This document shows, piece after piece, positions 43,964 to 54,361 of a stretch of 64,000 nt of DNA. Every line of letters begins with the position of its first letter. The first letter of the stretch is position 1. The notes under the pieces are model-generated. The model was not told the origin of the DNA, did not search any database, and was given only the letters and a program-made list of their open reading frames with translations. Both the position numbers and the translations under genes were made by a program. Origin of the DNA: Ypsolopha sequella (Eukaryota; Arthropoda; Insecta; Lepidoptera; Ypsolophidae); contig CAKOHE010000030.1 of assembly GCA_934047225.1 (NCBI GenBank), positions 186,001-250,000 of the forward strand. The letters are read 5' to 3'.

Positions 43964-44253
43964 TGATGGATGGCAGGTGGATCGTGTCGTGCTACAACGT
44001 GATCTTCTTCGGTGTCGATACATAAATAAAACCCACAGCTGGTTGATGAGAATCCCAATGATTTATTTGTTAAAATAAATATACAGGATTGCACTTTAGG
44101 ATGTCTAATATAAAAGGATTTAATTTATTATAATTAATTCTGAAGTCAAAGTCAAGGCGGCAGACAGAAGTAAAAAAAAGAGGTAAAACAATTGACAGTA
44201 AGCCGCCTGTGTTGCTATACCATAAAAAGGATTGTGAGATACCATATTCAACA
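43964..44253 (-). repeat. Copia 5' LTR
   Basis: Full-length match to the left LTR with no differences noticed. It would provide the promoter for the minus-strand ORF starting at 43873. Confidence 0.95.
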
Positions 44254-45723
44254 GTTCTTAAGTTTACCTACACAGATTGACATCTCGTAACATTTTTTTT
44301 TATAATTGACGATGCTCTAATTTTGCTTCACTGTCCAAATAATCATGAAGATTGTCAGACTTGTATTTGAAACAATGAATCAATTTAAGTTTAAGTCTAT
44401 TAATTTAAAATGAACTAAGGAATTACCTATTAAGTCAGTTTACTTCAATATTAAATTTACATACAGATTTGCTTAACTTCACAAACATGATTTATTTTAT
44501 TATTCCTCGCTCCCTGACGCCCTCTTATGAATTTTTATATTACTAATAAGTTTACCCAGTTACTCCGTTATCAACTTTCTGATTGAATCTGATTCACTAG
44601 CGCCATTCCATCAAGTGTTTCCCAGACTCTCTAATACCTTTCTTTAGTGAAACATTTACTTACTTGATCTTAAATTTTATCAATCTTTAGGGTTTGTAGA
44701 GTACCTTGCCTCATTCGAAACCTCTGTCCAAACAATTAAATATCCATCCGCGATTGTAATTCGTGTACTAGCACAAAACACAAGAGTTTCGAATTTTCAC
44801 CGATAGATGGATTGATTTGAAGTCGTTGCTCTAAAGAGCCTGCTTTACCGACCTCGTACTCCGTGTTTGTCTTTTGTTTGTCTTTTATTATTTTTTTGAG
44901 ATAATTTCTTATTTAAATTTTAATTTCGCTGGCCTTAAAACTTATAAATTTTTTTTAGTCTTACATTAATCATATTTAAGCCATGACACATTCCTTTCTT
45001 TAAATTTACCCTAAGACTTTTCAATTTAATTAACACTCAACGACTCCCCGACGCAATTTCGGCCTTAAGGCGCGGGCATGCAAATAATCAATAAAACTTT
45101 TCAACTCTCTACATACTTAAATTAAAGATCCGCATAAAGTTTGACGCCAAATATTAATCTAAATAATCCATTGAATCTTCTATAATTTAATTATTTAAGG
45201 TATAAACCCTTCAGTTTATTTCTTTAGGCCTAGGCCACCTCTAAGGGGCAAATCAACCCAGCCACTATAATCCGTATACTATATTTTTTTATAAAGTTGG
45301 AAATTTCGCTTGCCATAACAACTCAGACCTAGTACAAAAGCGGCCAAATAACTTTGTTGTATTTAAATATCTTTTTATTTTACAATGGTTAATAAACTAT
45401 ATTTTTTTTATTGATAGCAAATAAAAATTAAATGAACCAAACACAAAACGAGAATATATTCTGAAAGACTATTTTCAAAAATAAAATTTCAAGGGTGAAA
45501 GTTTCCCAATTACATTATACTATATATACAAAAAAAAAACATAAACACTTATTGCATCCATGGCAGACTCCGTACATTCATTCAAAATCTATTGAGAAAG
45601 GAAAGGCCCCTCTTAATTTTGTTACTGCGATGACCAATAAATATGGTTTATAACATAATTTCTCTGTACACCTGAGCCTTAAGAAGCAAGATAAAAATTT
45701 CTCCCTTTCATGTGACAATCTGG
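44254..45723. other. Gene-free AT-rich stretch
   Basis: AT-rich with tttattt words; nothing coding is recognisable. It ends where the 67-bp satellite starts. Confidence 0.5.
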
Positions 45724-47197
45724 CTTCTTCTCACTCATACATACTAATGTCACCCTCACATTGACAACAAATGTTACTCAACTAGTTAATCTTCTTCTCA
45801 CTCATACATACTAATGTCACCCTCACATTGACAACAAATGTTACTCAACTAGTTAATCTTCTTCTCACTCATACATACTAATGTCACCCTCACATTGACA
45901 ACAAATGTTACTCAACTAGTTAATCTTCTTCTCACTCATACATACTAATGTCACCTTCACATTGACAACAAATGTTACTCAACTAGTTAATCTTCTTCTC
46001 ACTCATACATACTAATGTCACCCTCACATTGACAACAAATGTTACTCAACTAGTTAATCTTCTTCTCACTCATACATACTAATGTCACCCTCACATTGAC
46101 AACAAATGTTACTCAACTAGTTAATCTTCTTCTCACTCATACATACTAATGTCACCCTCACATTGACAACAAATGTTACTCAACTAGTTAATCTTCTTCT
46201 CACTCATACATACTAATGTCACCCTCACATTGACAACAAATGTTACTCAACTAGTTAATCTTCTTCTCACTCATACATACTAATGTCACCCTCACATTGA
46301 CAACAAATGTTACTCAACTAGTTAATCTTCTTCTCACTCATACATACTAATGTCACCTTCACATTGACAACAAATGTTACTCAACTAGTTAATCTTCTTC
46401 TCACTCATACATACTAATGTCACCCTCACATTGACAACAAATGTTACTCAACTAGTTAATCTTCTTCTCACTCATACATACTAATGTCACCCTCACATTG
46501 ACAACAAATGTTACTCAACTAGTTAATCTTCTTCTCACTCATACATACTAATGTCACCCTCACATTGACAACAAATGTTACTCAACTAGTTAATCTTCTT
46601 CTCACTCATACATACTAATGTCACCCTCACATTGACAACAAATGTTACTCAACTAGTTAATCTTCTTCTCACTCATACATACTAATGTCACCCTCACATT
46701 GACAACAAATGTTACTCAACTAGTTAATCTTCTTCTCACTCATACATACTAATGTCACCCTCACATTGACAACAAATGTTACTCAACTAGTTAATCTTCT
46801 TCTCACTCATACATACTAATGTCACCCTCACATTGACAACAAATGTTACTCAACTAGTTAATCTTCTTCTCACTCATACATACTAATGTCACCTTCACAT
46901 TGACAACAAATGTTACTCAACTAGTTAATCTTCTTCTCACTCATACATACTAATGTCACCCTCACATTGACAACAAATGTTACTCAACTAGTTAATCTTC
47001 TTCTCACTCATACATACTAATGTCACCCTCACATTGACAACAAATGTTACTCAACTAGTTAATCTTCTTCTCACTCATGCATACTAATGTCACCCTCACA
47101 TTGACAACAAATGTTACTCAACTAGTTAATCTTCTTCTCACTCATACATACTAATGTCACCCTCACATTGACAACAAATGTTACTCAACTAGTTAAT
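45724..47197. repeat. 67-bp minisatellite, 22 copies
   Basis: The unit starts cttcttctcactcatacata and ends caactagttaat. Landmarks repeat every 67 bp (for example 45781 and 45848). 1474 bp equals exactly 22 units. Copies are nearly identical: I see only a C-to-T change in units 4, 10 and 18 and an A-to-G in unit 21. Such homogeneity implies recent expansion or efficient conversion. Confidence 0.95.
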
Positions 47198-47780
47198 GTT
47201 TTCACAACTACTTTTTCATTTTTACCCCTTCTTCAACCAATTTTCTTTTTCTTCATGTTTAAAATTTCCTTTTAAATTTTTCATAAACCCCCTTTTTCTT
47301 TATTATAACCTATTCTTATTATTGATTATTACTTTTGCATTTTTTTAACTGATTTTGATTATCCTTTACTACTTCCGTTCTCTACGCGTCGCTTTGTCAT
47401 TTTTCAATTTTGTACTACTCCAGCAGGGTTGTATTTTGTAGTATAATTATACTATTTGTACCATATTTTCATGACATATAGTATGTAGTATCGTTATGGA
47501 ACTATACTAAGTAAAAATACCATAATTTCATCTTCAGGCCGACCGACTTGTTTTATTGGTTGAGACGTTTGTTTTTTAACATTTACCCTACAATATAGTC
47601 ATGTAAGCAGGAGGTCGCAGGTTTAAATCCCAGACCAAGGAATTTTTAAAAATATTTGTGCCTTTAAATTTGTTTCTGATTGATTTCAAGTTTGTAATGC
47701 ACTCTAATAATAATAAGAGTATTCAAAGCGATTGATTTCGCAATAAAAACATAATATTATAGATGTTGAAAAAACAATGA
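47198..47780. other. Gene-free AT-rich stretch, weak tRNA-like signal
   Basis: ttggttgagacg (about 47558) and gcaggtttaaatccc (about 47627) are at tRNA-like spacing but diverged. A SINE relic is possible. Confidence 0.35.
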
Positions 47781-47790
47781 TAGTACCTAC

Positions 47791-47862
47791 CGACAACGTC
47801 CAAAGGACGGCGTTGGCCAACATCAACATCACCACACCTCTAGCACCACCTTGGGGATTCAT
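47791..47862 (-). CDS. Candidate short coding exon, hydrophobic
   Basis: ATG at 47862 gives MNPQGGARGVVMLMLANAVL then WTLS, ending exactly at a good donor (tcg|gtaggt, 47790). The hydrophobic stretch looks like a signal anchor or membrane helix. GC content is well above the flanks, as for a conserved exon. I weakly see an otopetrin-like 'ANAVLW' helix but cannot confirm. No partner exon was recognised on the minus strand below 47790; it may lie beyond the repeats. Confidence 0.35.
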
Positions 47863-48020
47863 GTCGTAGCGATGTTTTTTTCATATACAAGATGACATTT
47901 ATTTACATTATAATAGCCAAATTAATATTAAATACTCGATAACTGCTCAGTATCAAGGTTGAATGACCCTTTTTATGAAATTCGTAAATTATATTTTTCG
48001 TGATGATTTTCGTATGAGCA

Positions 48021-48161
48021 GGGGATCTAAAAAGGCCGACTTGGGTGAATCATAAAATTATTTGAAGTCAGATGGAGTCTGAGTTTTTCACGCGTGCAAA
48101 AGAGACGGCATTAGAACGGAATCATAATATGATTCACCCAAGTCGGTATTTTTAGATCCCT
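48021..48161. repeat. MITE family G, copy 2, nested
   Basis: ggggatctaaaaaggccgac to gtcggtatttttagatccct; highly similar to 35775-35918. A single left end also occurs at 52934 (ggggatctaaaaaggcgg). Confidence 0.8.
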
Positions 48162-48167
48162 AGATTG

Positions 48168-48280
48168 ATGGATGTGGAAGAGGCGAAAGAGGTGTGTCTG
48201 GATCGTATCAGGTATAAATCTGTAGGCTCAGCCTACCCCTCTGGGAAACAGGCGTGAGTATACATATTATGTATGTATTT
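48168..48280 (+). mobile_element. RTE-type LINE 3' end, copy 2
   Basis: The 30-codon terminal frame MDVEEAKEVCLDRIR ... SAYPSGKQA stops at 48257 and is followed by a tattatgtatgtattt tail. It is nested inside the family-T MITE, directly after the family-G copy. Confidence 0.8.
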
Positions 48281-48581
48281 TTCAAGTTCCCTACAAACGC
48301 AAGCCCACCTCAGAAGGTCAACATTTTATTTTGCGAAATTAGCAACAGTTTTTACTGACCCGTGATACTGATCACTTACCAAGCCTCTGGTATGAATTTG
48401 GCTGCATAAATAAATGTCAACTTGTATTTTATAATATTATAATAAATAATTTTAATTATAATAAATAACGTAGGTGTCTTTTATTTTTTTATTTATGTGT
48501 CATTTTAGATTCAGATTAGGTTTTACAGTTATTTTCGGTTTCTGAATATTTACTGAATTTTCAGTTTTCTTATTTTTATTA

Positions 48582-48847
48582 TACAAAGTGACTTTTTGAT
48601 CATCTTCCAAATTAATACTGGTGGCTTGATAAGTGATCAGTATCATGGATTATTAACAATTTTTGTGAAATTCGTAAAATGAAATTTAGCCTCCCCGCAG
48701 TGATTCACTCGGGACTGGAAGTGAATTTCCATGGGAAGCCGAAACTTAATTTTACGAATTTCACAAAAATTGTTATTGATCCAAGATACTGATCACTTAT
48801 CAAGCCTCCAGTATGAATTTGGACGATGATCAAAAAGTCACCTTGTA
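48582..48847. repeat. MITE family T, copy 2 (complete)
   Basis: tacaaagtgactttttgatc and gatcaaaaagtcaccttgta are terminal inverted repeats, extending inward ~100 bp (ttgataagtgatcagtatc / gatactgatcacttatcaa). 266 bp, non-coding. Confidence 0.85.
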
Positions 48848-48860
48848 TAGTAACATAATA

Positions 48861-49128
48861 TACAACGTGTAATAGAAAGGTGTAACCATATTTGAAGAGC
48901 TTATTCAGTCAATGGTATAGAACAACTTTTACTATGGAGCCAACCCTGAAATCTCAAAATTATAATCTGCCCTTCCATACATTTCGGCCGAGCGGCATTG
49001 CATTTTTCTATGAGACAGAAAAAAAATTTTTTTCGAGATACAGGTTTTGTTTCATAGTAAAAGTTGTTCTATACCATTGACTGAATAAGCTCTTCAAATA
49101 TGGTTACACTTTTCTGTTACACGTTGTA
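48861..49128. repeat. MITE with ~80-bp near-perfect terminal inverted repeats
   Basis: tacaacgtgtaatagaaagg and its partner at 49109-49128 begin arms that match over about 80 bp (ttattcagtcaatggtatag / ctataccattgactgaataa). The centre is ~105 bp. The 62-codon frame across it is a by-product. Confidence 0.85.
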
Positions 49129-49376
49129 GAAAGAAAGAAAGAAACACATTTATTTCGGCAACAGACACTTACAATACAATACATACAATATTTCTATTTA
49201 CATCTATTTTAATTAAAATTACATTAGAACTATACGGTAGGCTATTGCTGAAAAAGGTAACTGACTCAGCGATGTGCTGAAGGTGTAATCCCTCAGCGCT
49301 GATTTTCAGTCAGTGCCTGCTGGTGACTCATGAGCGTACCAGGTGCAGAGCGGCGCTGTGCAGTGGGCAATAAATA
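49129..49376 (-). mobile_element. CR1/Jockey-type LINE 3'UTR, reversed
   Basis: gaaagaaagaaagaaacaca followed by tttatttcggcaacagac is, on the minus strand, a gccgaaataaatgtg 3' end with a tttc-repeat tail, a common lepidopteran LINE terminus. No coding region remains. Confidence 0.55.
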
Positions 49377-49610
49377 AATAAATAATAACAGTAATAGCTA
49401 TATATTATATAATATATACCATGAAACTATAAAACTACATTTCTAAAAAATACATAATATATGTAATAAGTATTACTTAAACTAATATGATGCGATATAA
49501 ATGAAATATATAAGTATACATAAATAGTATAACTTAATTTACTTTAAAGTATTAAATAAAAACTGCAGAATAACTGAAGGTCTTTGATGCGATTTAAGTC
49601 AGTCAGACTC

Positions 49611-49844
49611 AGGTGAATTTTGAGTCATCGTCCAAATTGGCTTGGTAAATAATCAATGTCATGGATAAATATGTCTTTTTGTAAAAAATCGTAAAATAAA
49701 ATTTCCACTTACCATACTGATTCATTTCCTGGGAAGTCGGAATTACATTTTACGAATTCTACAAAAATTGGTATTTATTTATGATACTGATCACTTACCC
49801 AGCGACCGGTATGAATTTGGACGATGACTCAATATTCACCTTGT
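49611..49844. repeat. MITE family T, copy 3 (diverged)
   Basis: aggtgaattttgagtcatcg and cgatgactcaatattcacct pair at the ends. Internal gtaaaataaaatttcc and gatactgatcactta match copies 1 and 2. Confidence 0.75.
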
Positions 49845-49944
49845 TTATCAACGGCATTATGTGAACACTTGTCAGTTTTTTTAACTGGGTTACATGGGTT
49901 ATAAATTAACGTTATATTATTGCTGTATAGAAACGCAGAAAGAT

Positions 49945-50258
49945 AAAATAAACTTTTAACAAAAAAATAGTAACCGACTTCAATAGTAACAGCAGTCATT
50001 CACTAAAAAGTTTATAATAATTCTATAAAGACCGATGGTACCGAAGCAACACTTTTGCCGACTTCTTTCTTCCTGAAGCATTATGTTATCTAGAAGTCGG
50101 CGTATTTCCTACGATATAGCAACATAAAAACCAATATAAGAACGCCGACTTCTAGATAACATAACGTTTCAGGAAGAAAGAAGTCGGCAAAAGTGTTGCT
50201 TCGGTACCATCGGTCTTTATAGAATTATTATAAACTTTTTAGTGAATGACTGCTGTTA
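49945..50258. repeat. Palindromic element P, copy A
   Basis: Long near-perfect palindrome: gaccgatggtaccgaagcaa on the left matches ttgcttcggtaccatcggtc on the right, with arms of ~100 bp around a 40-bp loop at 50103-50142. A second copy at 63012-63371 has the same arms with the loop in reverse orientation. The right outer arm is shorter here and runs into a ccgtccgtcc simple repeat (about 50272-50300). Confidence 0.88.
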
Positions 50259-50299
50259 CTGTTACTCCGTTGTCCGTCCATCCATCCGTCCGTCCGTCC

Positions 50300-51780
50300 G
50301 TATGTCACAGCCTCAAAACGTTACCACCGTTAAAGATAAAGCGTATATATCAAGATGTAAAAAAATATGAAAAATTTGAATTGTTCAAAATATTTCCAAA
50401 AAAAAAAAGTGAGGAATATAAAAAATATTATCCGAAAACTACAACTTGGGTATTAAATTGCAGATATTAAAAAGTTGATTATAAAAATATGTACTTTTAC
50501 TAGAAATCTTAAAAAAAAACACAAAAATATGTATGGGGACATATCCCGAAATTGGTCAACCGAAAAATATGAAAAAAATGTCGATCATAGACCATAATTG
50601 GCCAATTACAGGAAAACTATAGAGATTAAAAAAAAATTGAGCACAGATGAAAAATATAAAAAGTTGTAAATTTTTTTTTTCTAAAATACAATATAGGTAT
50701 CAAATTGTAGGTATTACAAAGCTGATTGTAAAAATATATAGTTTGGCTATATTTAATTGCATCTTTTTCAAGAAATCTTTGAAAAACCATAAAAAATTGT
50801 ATGTTCCCTCCTTATCTCCAAAACTGGTGGACCAAAAAATATGAAACAAAATCATGGTAATGTGTGTTTACGTAAAGATTACAGGAAAAATAAAGCGGTT
50901 GAGAAATTCACGATAAAAAATGACAAAATTAAATTTATCATCCACAATATGGAACCCTAGGTAAGCTAGTCTGACTCGCAATTGGCCGGTTTTTTTTTTT
51001 TTTATTGCCTTGAACTAATGTTAGCTTCTCATACTGATTTTTTTGACATTGAGGTTCAGATTGGCCAGTACCGCACCTGATGGAAAACGTAAATGAAATG
51101 AAACGGGAAAGTCGTTTGTCTTTCATGTTTCACAATATTTTTTACCATCTACAATGTAACGTATTAATTACCTATATTTAATTGTTTCCTGTTTGTTTCC
51201 TTGATGATGCCATGAGGCGAAACCGGTTGGAGTTATAAATAAACTGATATTGTAAAAGAGTACAAGTGTTTTTATCAAAATGATGAATTTTCAGTCTTTA
51301 AATTTAATATCAGGTAAGGTTTTTTTTTCGTTTATATATTTTTTCTTTGTTTTAGGTTCTTTAAGTTATAGTTTTAATGTTATTTAAGTTTTATTTTTAG
51401 ACTAATCGTGTAAAGAACTGTGACGTCACTTCAAGTGCGAACGTATCCTTATATTAGACAATCGGAATTTGATAGTTGATATATTTTTTGATGGTTGGTA
51501 CAAAATGTAGGCGCCTTCGATCTATTATTTTAGCAATACCGAAGGAGGCCGACCACCGACCATAACGCGCTCTGTGTTGTGTTGCAGACAATCAGAAGGC
51601 GCGTTCTCCTTGACCGCCGCGGTCTCTGTGTGTGTAAAGATTCAAACCATCGCATAGATTGCAGTAAACGCAGAACGCAGAACGTGATACATAAAGCACG
51701 TGTGACAAAGTGCCCCATAGAATTAACAGGGTTCAAAATTATGATCACACAAAAAAAAAAAAACTAGAGATGTGCACTTT
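50300..51780. other. Gene-free AT-rich stretch
   Basis: AT-rich, with aaaaatatgaaaaa words and a ccctaggtaagctagtctga...ggccggttttt segment near 50955-51000, a frequent lepidopteran repeat motif whose relative is at 282-300. No gene seen. 51530-51770 is GC-richer without a recognised frame. Confidence 0.45.
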
Positions 51781-51832
51781 CTGTCCTAGCTGGTGACAGA
51801 GGGTACGCTGCGCTGGCGCGGCTCGGCGTCAC

Positions 51833-51840
51833 TATATAAA
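51833..51840 (+). promoter_or_regulatory. TATA box of an unknown plus-strand transcript
   Basis: ctatataaacccc lies in a GC-rich island (tgcgctggcgcggctcggcg just upstream). About 47 bp downstream there is a perfect donor (cggcac|gtgagt), consistent with a very short first exon. Confidence 0.55.
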
Positions 51841-51863
51841 CCCCGGATGAGCCCACGCACCTC

Positions 51864-51886
51864 GCATTTGGACGACATCACGGCAC
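51864..51886 (+). ncRNA. Candidate first exon of a short spliced transcript
   Basis: From about 30 bp after the TATA box to donor cac|gtgagt at 51887. No ATG is present. The exact start is a guess. Confidence 0.3.
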
Positions 51887-51928
51887 GTGAGTACTTTCTT
51901 TTATTTACGTGATTCCTCCGCATGACTT

Positions 51929-52177
51929 ATGCCTCAAGTTGAATCGCCGCCATTTTGTTGTAACCGCGTGGCGATTAAGAAGTTTCCTGAAGATTTTCTT
52001 TGTCAATCTAATGGCCCCAGATCCTTTAAAGATATTACAAAACCCATGAAAGGGATATTAGAAACCGTGTCTGATATGTTTTTTTTCAAAACTAGGAGTC
52101 GACCTCGTGTTTTAACCAGATATATCCAGTATCGTAATGCTGTTTCCTTTGTTTCAGTGAGCCGGGGGGTGCCGTGA
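51929..52177 (+). CDS. Unrecognised 82-codon ORF between the two candidate exons
   Basis: MPQVESPPFCCNRVAIKKFP onward; amino-acid composition is protein-like (KDITKPMKGILETV) but no family is recognised. It runs through the exon-2 acceptor, so if the splicing reading is right it is intronic. Chance or retroelement remnant are both possible. Confidence 0.2.
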   Translation: MPQVESPPFCCNRVAIKKFPEDFLCQSNGPRSFKDITKPMKGILETVSDMFFFKTRSRPRVLTRYIQYRNAVSFVSVSRGVP

Positions 52178-52207
52178 CATTTACTTTTCGCGGCCTGCCG
52201 CTGTGTG
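52158..52207 (+). ncRNA. Candidate 50-nt second exon, non-coding
   Basis: Acceptor tcctttgtttcag and donor gtgtg|gtgagt precisely bracket a GC-rich 50-nt piece (tgagccggggggtgccgtga...) in AT-rich surroundings, with no ATG. Its gtgccgtgac can pair with gacatcacggcac at the end of the first candidate exon. A 5'UTR of a gene continuing downstream or a noncoding RNA would both fit. Confidence 0.35.
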
Positions 52208-52349
52208 GTGAGTACAAACTAGATAATAATTATCTTACTGACCATGTCCTTACTGCTTTATTGAAGGAGGTGAATTTTAGAATCCATCCATTGTTGAAAA
52301 TGTTAAAAGACAAACCTAATTTGCGATGAAATAACACTCCCCCTTCTCA

Positions 52350-52455
52350 TCCATCCATCGATCAGCCTGTATTCGTCTACTGCTAGACATAGGCATTTTC
52401 AAGATTTTGGCAATTTTGGCGGTCCGCCGTCATCCTCGTCCATCAAAGTCACTCC
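52350..52455 (+). repeat. Dispersed repeat, copy 5 (diverged)
   Basis: catccatccatcgatcagcc, gtctactgctagacatagg and ccgtcatcctcg in family order. Confidence 0.6.
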
Positions 52456-52464
52456 TCTAGAACC

Positions 52465-52698
52465 GTGCCGGGACTTCTAACCGCAACGTCTTCAGGTCGT
52501 CGGTCCTGCAGGTCCTCCAGTGATCGAGCGCACAGGACGAACCTATTGCCGAGCGCTTTGAGCGAGCGAGCGCGCTATAGATCCGATGCGGTCAAAGGCG
52601 CCGACGGGTGTCGTGGCAGGGCAAAGCCCGTCGCAAAAACCGCCTGGAAGCGCAGCATGAAGCGCCGCCAGAAGCCTGAAGCTGTGGCCCTGGCGTAA
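52465..52698 (+). CDS. Unrecognised arginine-rich ORF in a GC island
   Basis: Open for 77 codons with a basic end (KTAWKRSMKRRQKPEAVALA). The opposite strand is open too. A possible acceptor (cgtcttcag, 52496) could make it the third exon of the transcript starting near 51864. GC content is far above the neighbourhood. No homology recognised. Confidence 0.2.
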   Translation: MPGLLTATSSGRRSCRSSSDRAHRTNLLPSALSERARYRSDAVKGADGCRGRAKPVAKTAWKRSMKRRQKPEAVALA

Positions 52699-52699
52699 G

Positions 52700-53196
52700 G
52701 GCGTAAGTGTATGAAGCGTGAACGAAAATTATATTTCTGGGAATAACGTTCCACTGAACTGTCTTATAATGTATTTTATATCGGTTAAGGGGGCAACAAA
52801 AATTTAGTCTTTATTCCAAATTCCATAGTCCCCGTTATCTACACTTAAACTATAGGGACATTATAGAATCGATATTTTTTTGGTTAATCAGTGTTTTTTT
52901 TTTTTGTTACAGATAGACCGATTCCGCAAAAAGGGGATCTAAAAAGGCGGAAATTAAGATTCACTTTACCTATTATTTAATTTAAAGCTTTTGAAGCTCT
53001 TAGTAAGCCCTTAAAAATAGGCTTTGTTTTTGTTTTTTTTTACTTTGAAGCTCGTAGCAGGCGACGACTTCTTTTTTTTATACTATAGGCAAACCTTTAC
53101 TTTGTTATTATAATACTTACAGATAATTTTTGCTGCAAATAAACTTTCTTTTTTCCGATTATAGCTTTTTATTGTCAGTGGCGAGACAATAGTTCG
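52700..53196. other. Gene-free stretch with a solo MITE end
   Basis: AT-rich. ggggatctaaaaaggcgg at 52934 is the left end of family-G MITEs without a right end. Confidence 0.5.
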
Positions 53197-53410
53197 CCCG
53201 TACAGACAGTACTTGGCCCGTACAGACAGTACTTGGCCCGTACAGACAGTACTCGACACATTCAGACAGTACTTGGCCCGCACAGACAGTACTTGGCCCG
53301 TACATACAGTACTCGACACATTCAGACAGTACTTGACCCGTACATACAGTATCTCGACACATACAGACAGTACTTGGCCTGTACAGACAGCACTCGACAC
53401 ATACAGACAG
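53197..53410. repeat. 20-bp minisatellite, cluster 2
   Basis: The same two 20-bp unit types as at 20548-21096 (agacagtacttggcccgtac; agacagtactcgacacattc), about ten units, with a one-base insertion at 53351. Confidence 0.93.
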
Positions 53411-53715
53411 TACTCTGCAGTACCAGTCCCAGCACTGTCTCACCATGTGTGATCCGTCCTGGCCTGGCCACACTCGACACATACAGACAGTAATCTGCAG
53501 TACCAGTCCCAGCACTGTCTCACCATGTGTGATCCGTCCTGGCCTGGCCACACTCGACACATACATACAGTACTCTGCAGTACCAGTCCCAGCACTGTCT
53601 CCATGTGTGATCCGTCCTGGCCTGGCCACACTCGACACATACAGACAGTAATCTGCAGTACCAGTCCCAGCACTGTCTCACCATGTGTGATCCGTCCTGG
53701 CCTGGCCACACTCGC
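53411..53715. repeat. 80-bp composite repeat, four copies
   Basis: The unit agacagtactctgcagtacc...cgacacatac is 80 bp: a 20-bp minisatellite core split by ~60 bp of new sequence (cagtcccagcactgtctcac, gatccgtcctggcctggcca). Four copies with small deletions (one lacks the cac before catgtg). It grows directly out of cluster 2. Confidence 0.9.
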
Positions 53716-53971
53716 TTCTTTGTGTACAATTACTAAAAAATGTATGTACCTAAAGTGTATTAGTAAAGTATTATATTACCTAAAGTATTCAGTACCTACA
53801 AAGATAGTTTATGTACTTCAACCATCGAAATAATAGAAATTCCTTATTATTTCGATGACTTCAACACATTGCGACATAACGACACCCCCTGTGGCGCCTG
53901 TGACGAATTCGTTGCAGTCCGGCCACGGATAAATCTCTTCATACAAGAGCTAAAGATATCGGCAAAAGCAG

Positions 53972-54345
53972 TACTTACTTATTTATTTATTTATTAGAAA
54001 AGGCACATCAACAATGTAAACACATAACATTTATAATACACATGAAAAATTCTCAAACTAATGTTTACATCTATAACAGATATGCACAGCATTCATAATT
54101 AACGTGATACATAAATTAAATTAAACACAAAACTAAGTGGAAAACAAAAACCAACATGCAATTACCTAATTTATACATTTAAAAAAAAACACAAAATTAA
54201 ACTAGGTAGCATGCAAGAAAGAAAAAATTAAATTAGGTTATATTGTTAATAATTTAGACTTAAAAGAATTAAAACTATCTCGAAAAATATCTAATTCATA
54301 AGGTCGCCATAATTTATTGTACGTACGCAGTATTCTAGGCATAGA
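53972..54345 (-). mobile_element. CR1/Jockey-type LINE 3' end, reversed
   Basis: On the minus strand the last 34 codons (54342-54238, MPRILRTYNKLWRPY ... FKSKLLTI) match the final 'LR......L..F..S...FK..L' segment of LINE RTs. A 250-bp 3'UTR follows, and a (taaa)n tail at about 53975-53995. Everything upstream is missing. Confidence 0.7.
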
Positions 54346-54361
54346 AGATACTTATTATTAT

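Larger units (their letters stand above)
39087..44253 (-). mobile_element. Ty1/copia LTR retrotransposon, apparently intact
   Basis: LTRs of 290 bp at both ends (TG...CA) are identical as far as I can read. The flanks carry a 5-bp duplication, gttct, at 39082-39086 and 44254-44258. One uninterrupted gag-pol ORF of 1413 codons lies between them, with a primer site beside the right LTR and a purine tract beside the left. Domain order is gag, protease, integrase, RT, RNase H, which defines copia. Identical LTRs plus an open ORF point to a recent, possibly still mobile insertion. Confidence 0.95.
47886..48428. repeat. MITE family T (acaaggtgac...gatcagtatc), copy 1, interrupted
   Basis: The ends acaagatgacatttattta and taaataaatgtcaacttgta pair, as do cagtatcaaggttgaatgac and its partner near 48355. 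The middle is split by a family-G MITE (48021-48161) and an RTE tail (48168-48280). Without them it would be about 270 bp, like copies at 48582 and 49611. Confidence 0.7.

Noticed and set aside
45724..47197. CRISPR array with 67-bp repeat-spacer period
   Set aside because: The whole 67 bp is conserved with no variable spacer, and the context is eukaryotic.
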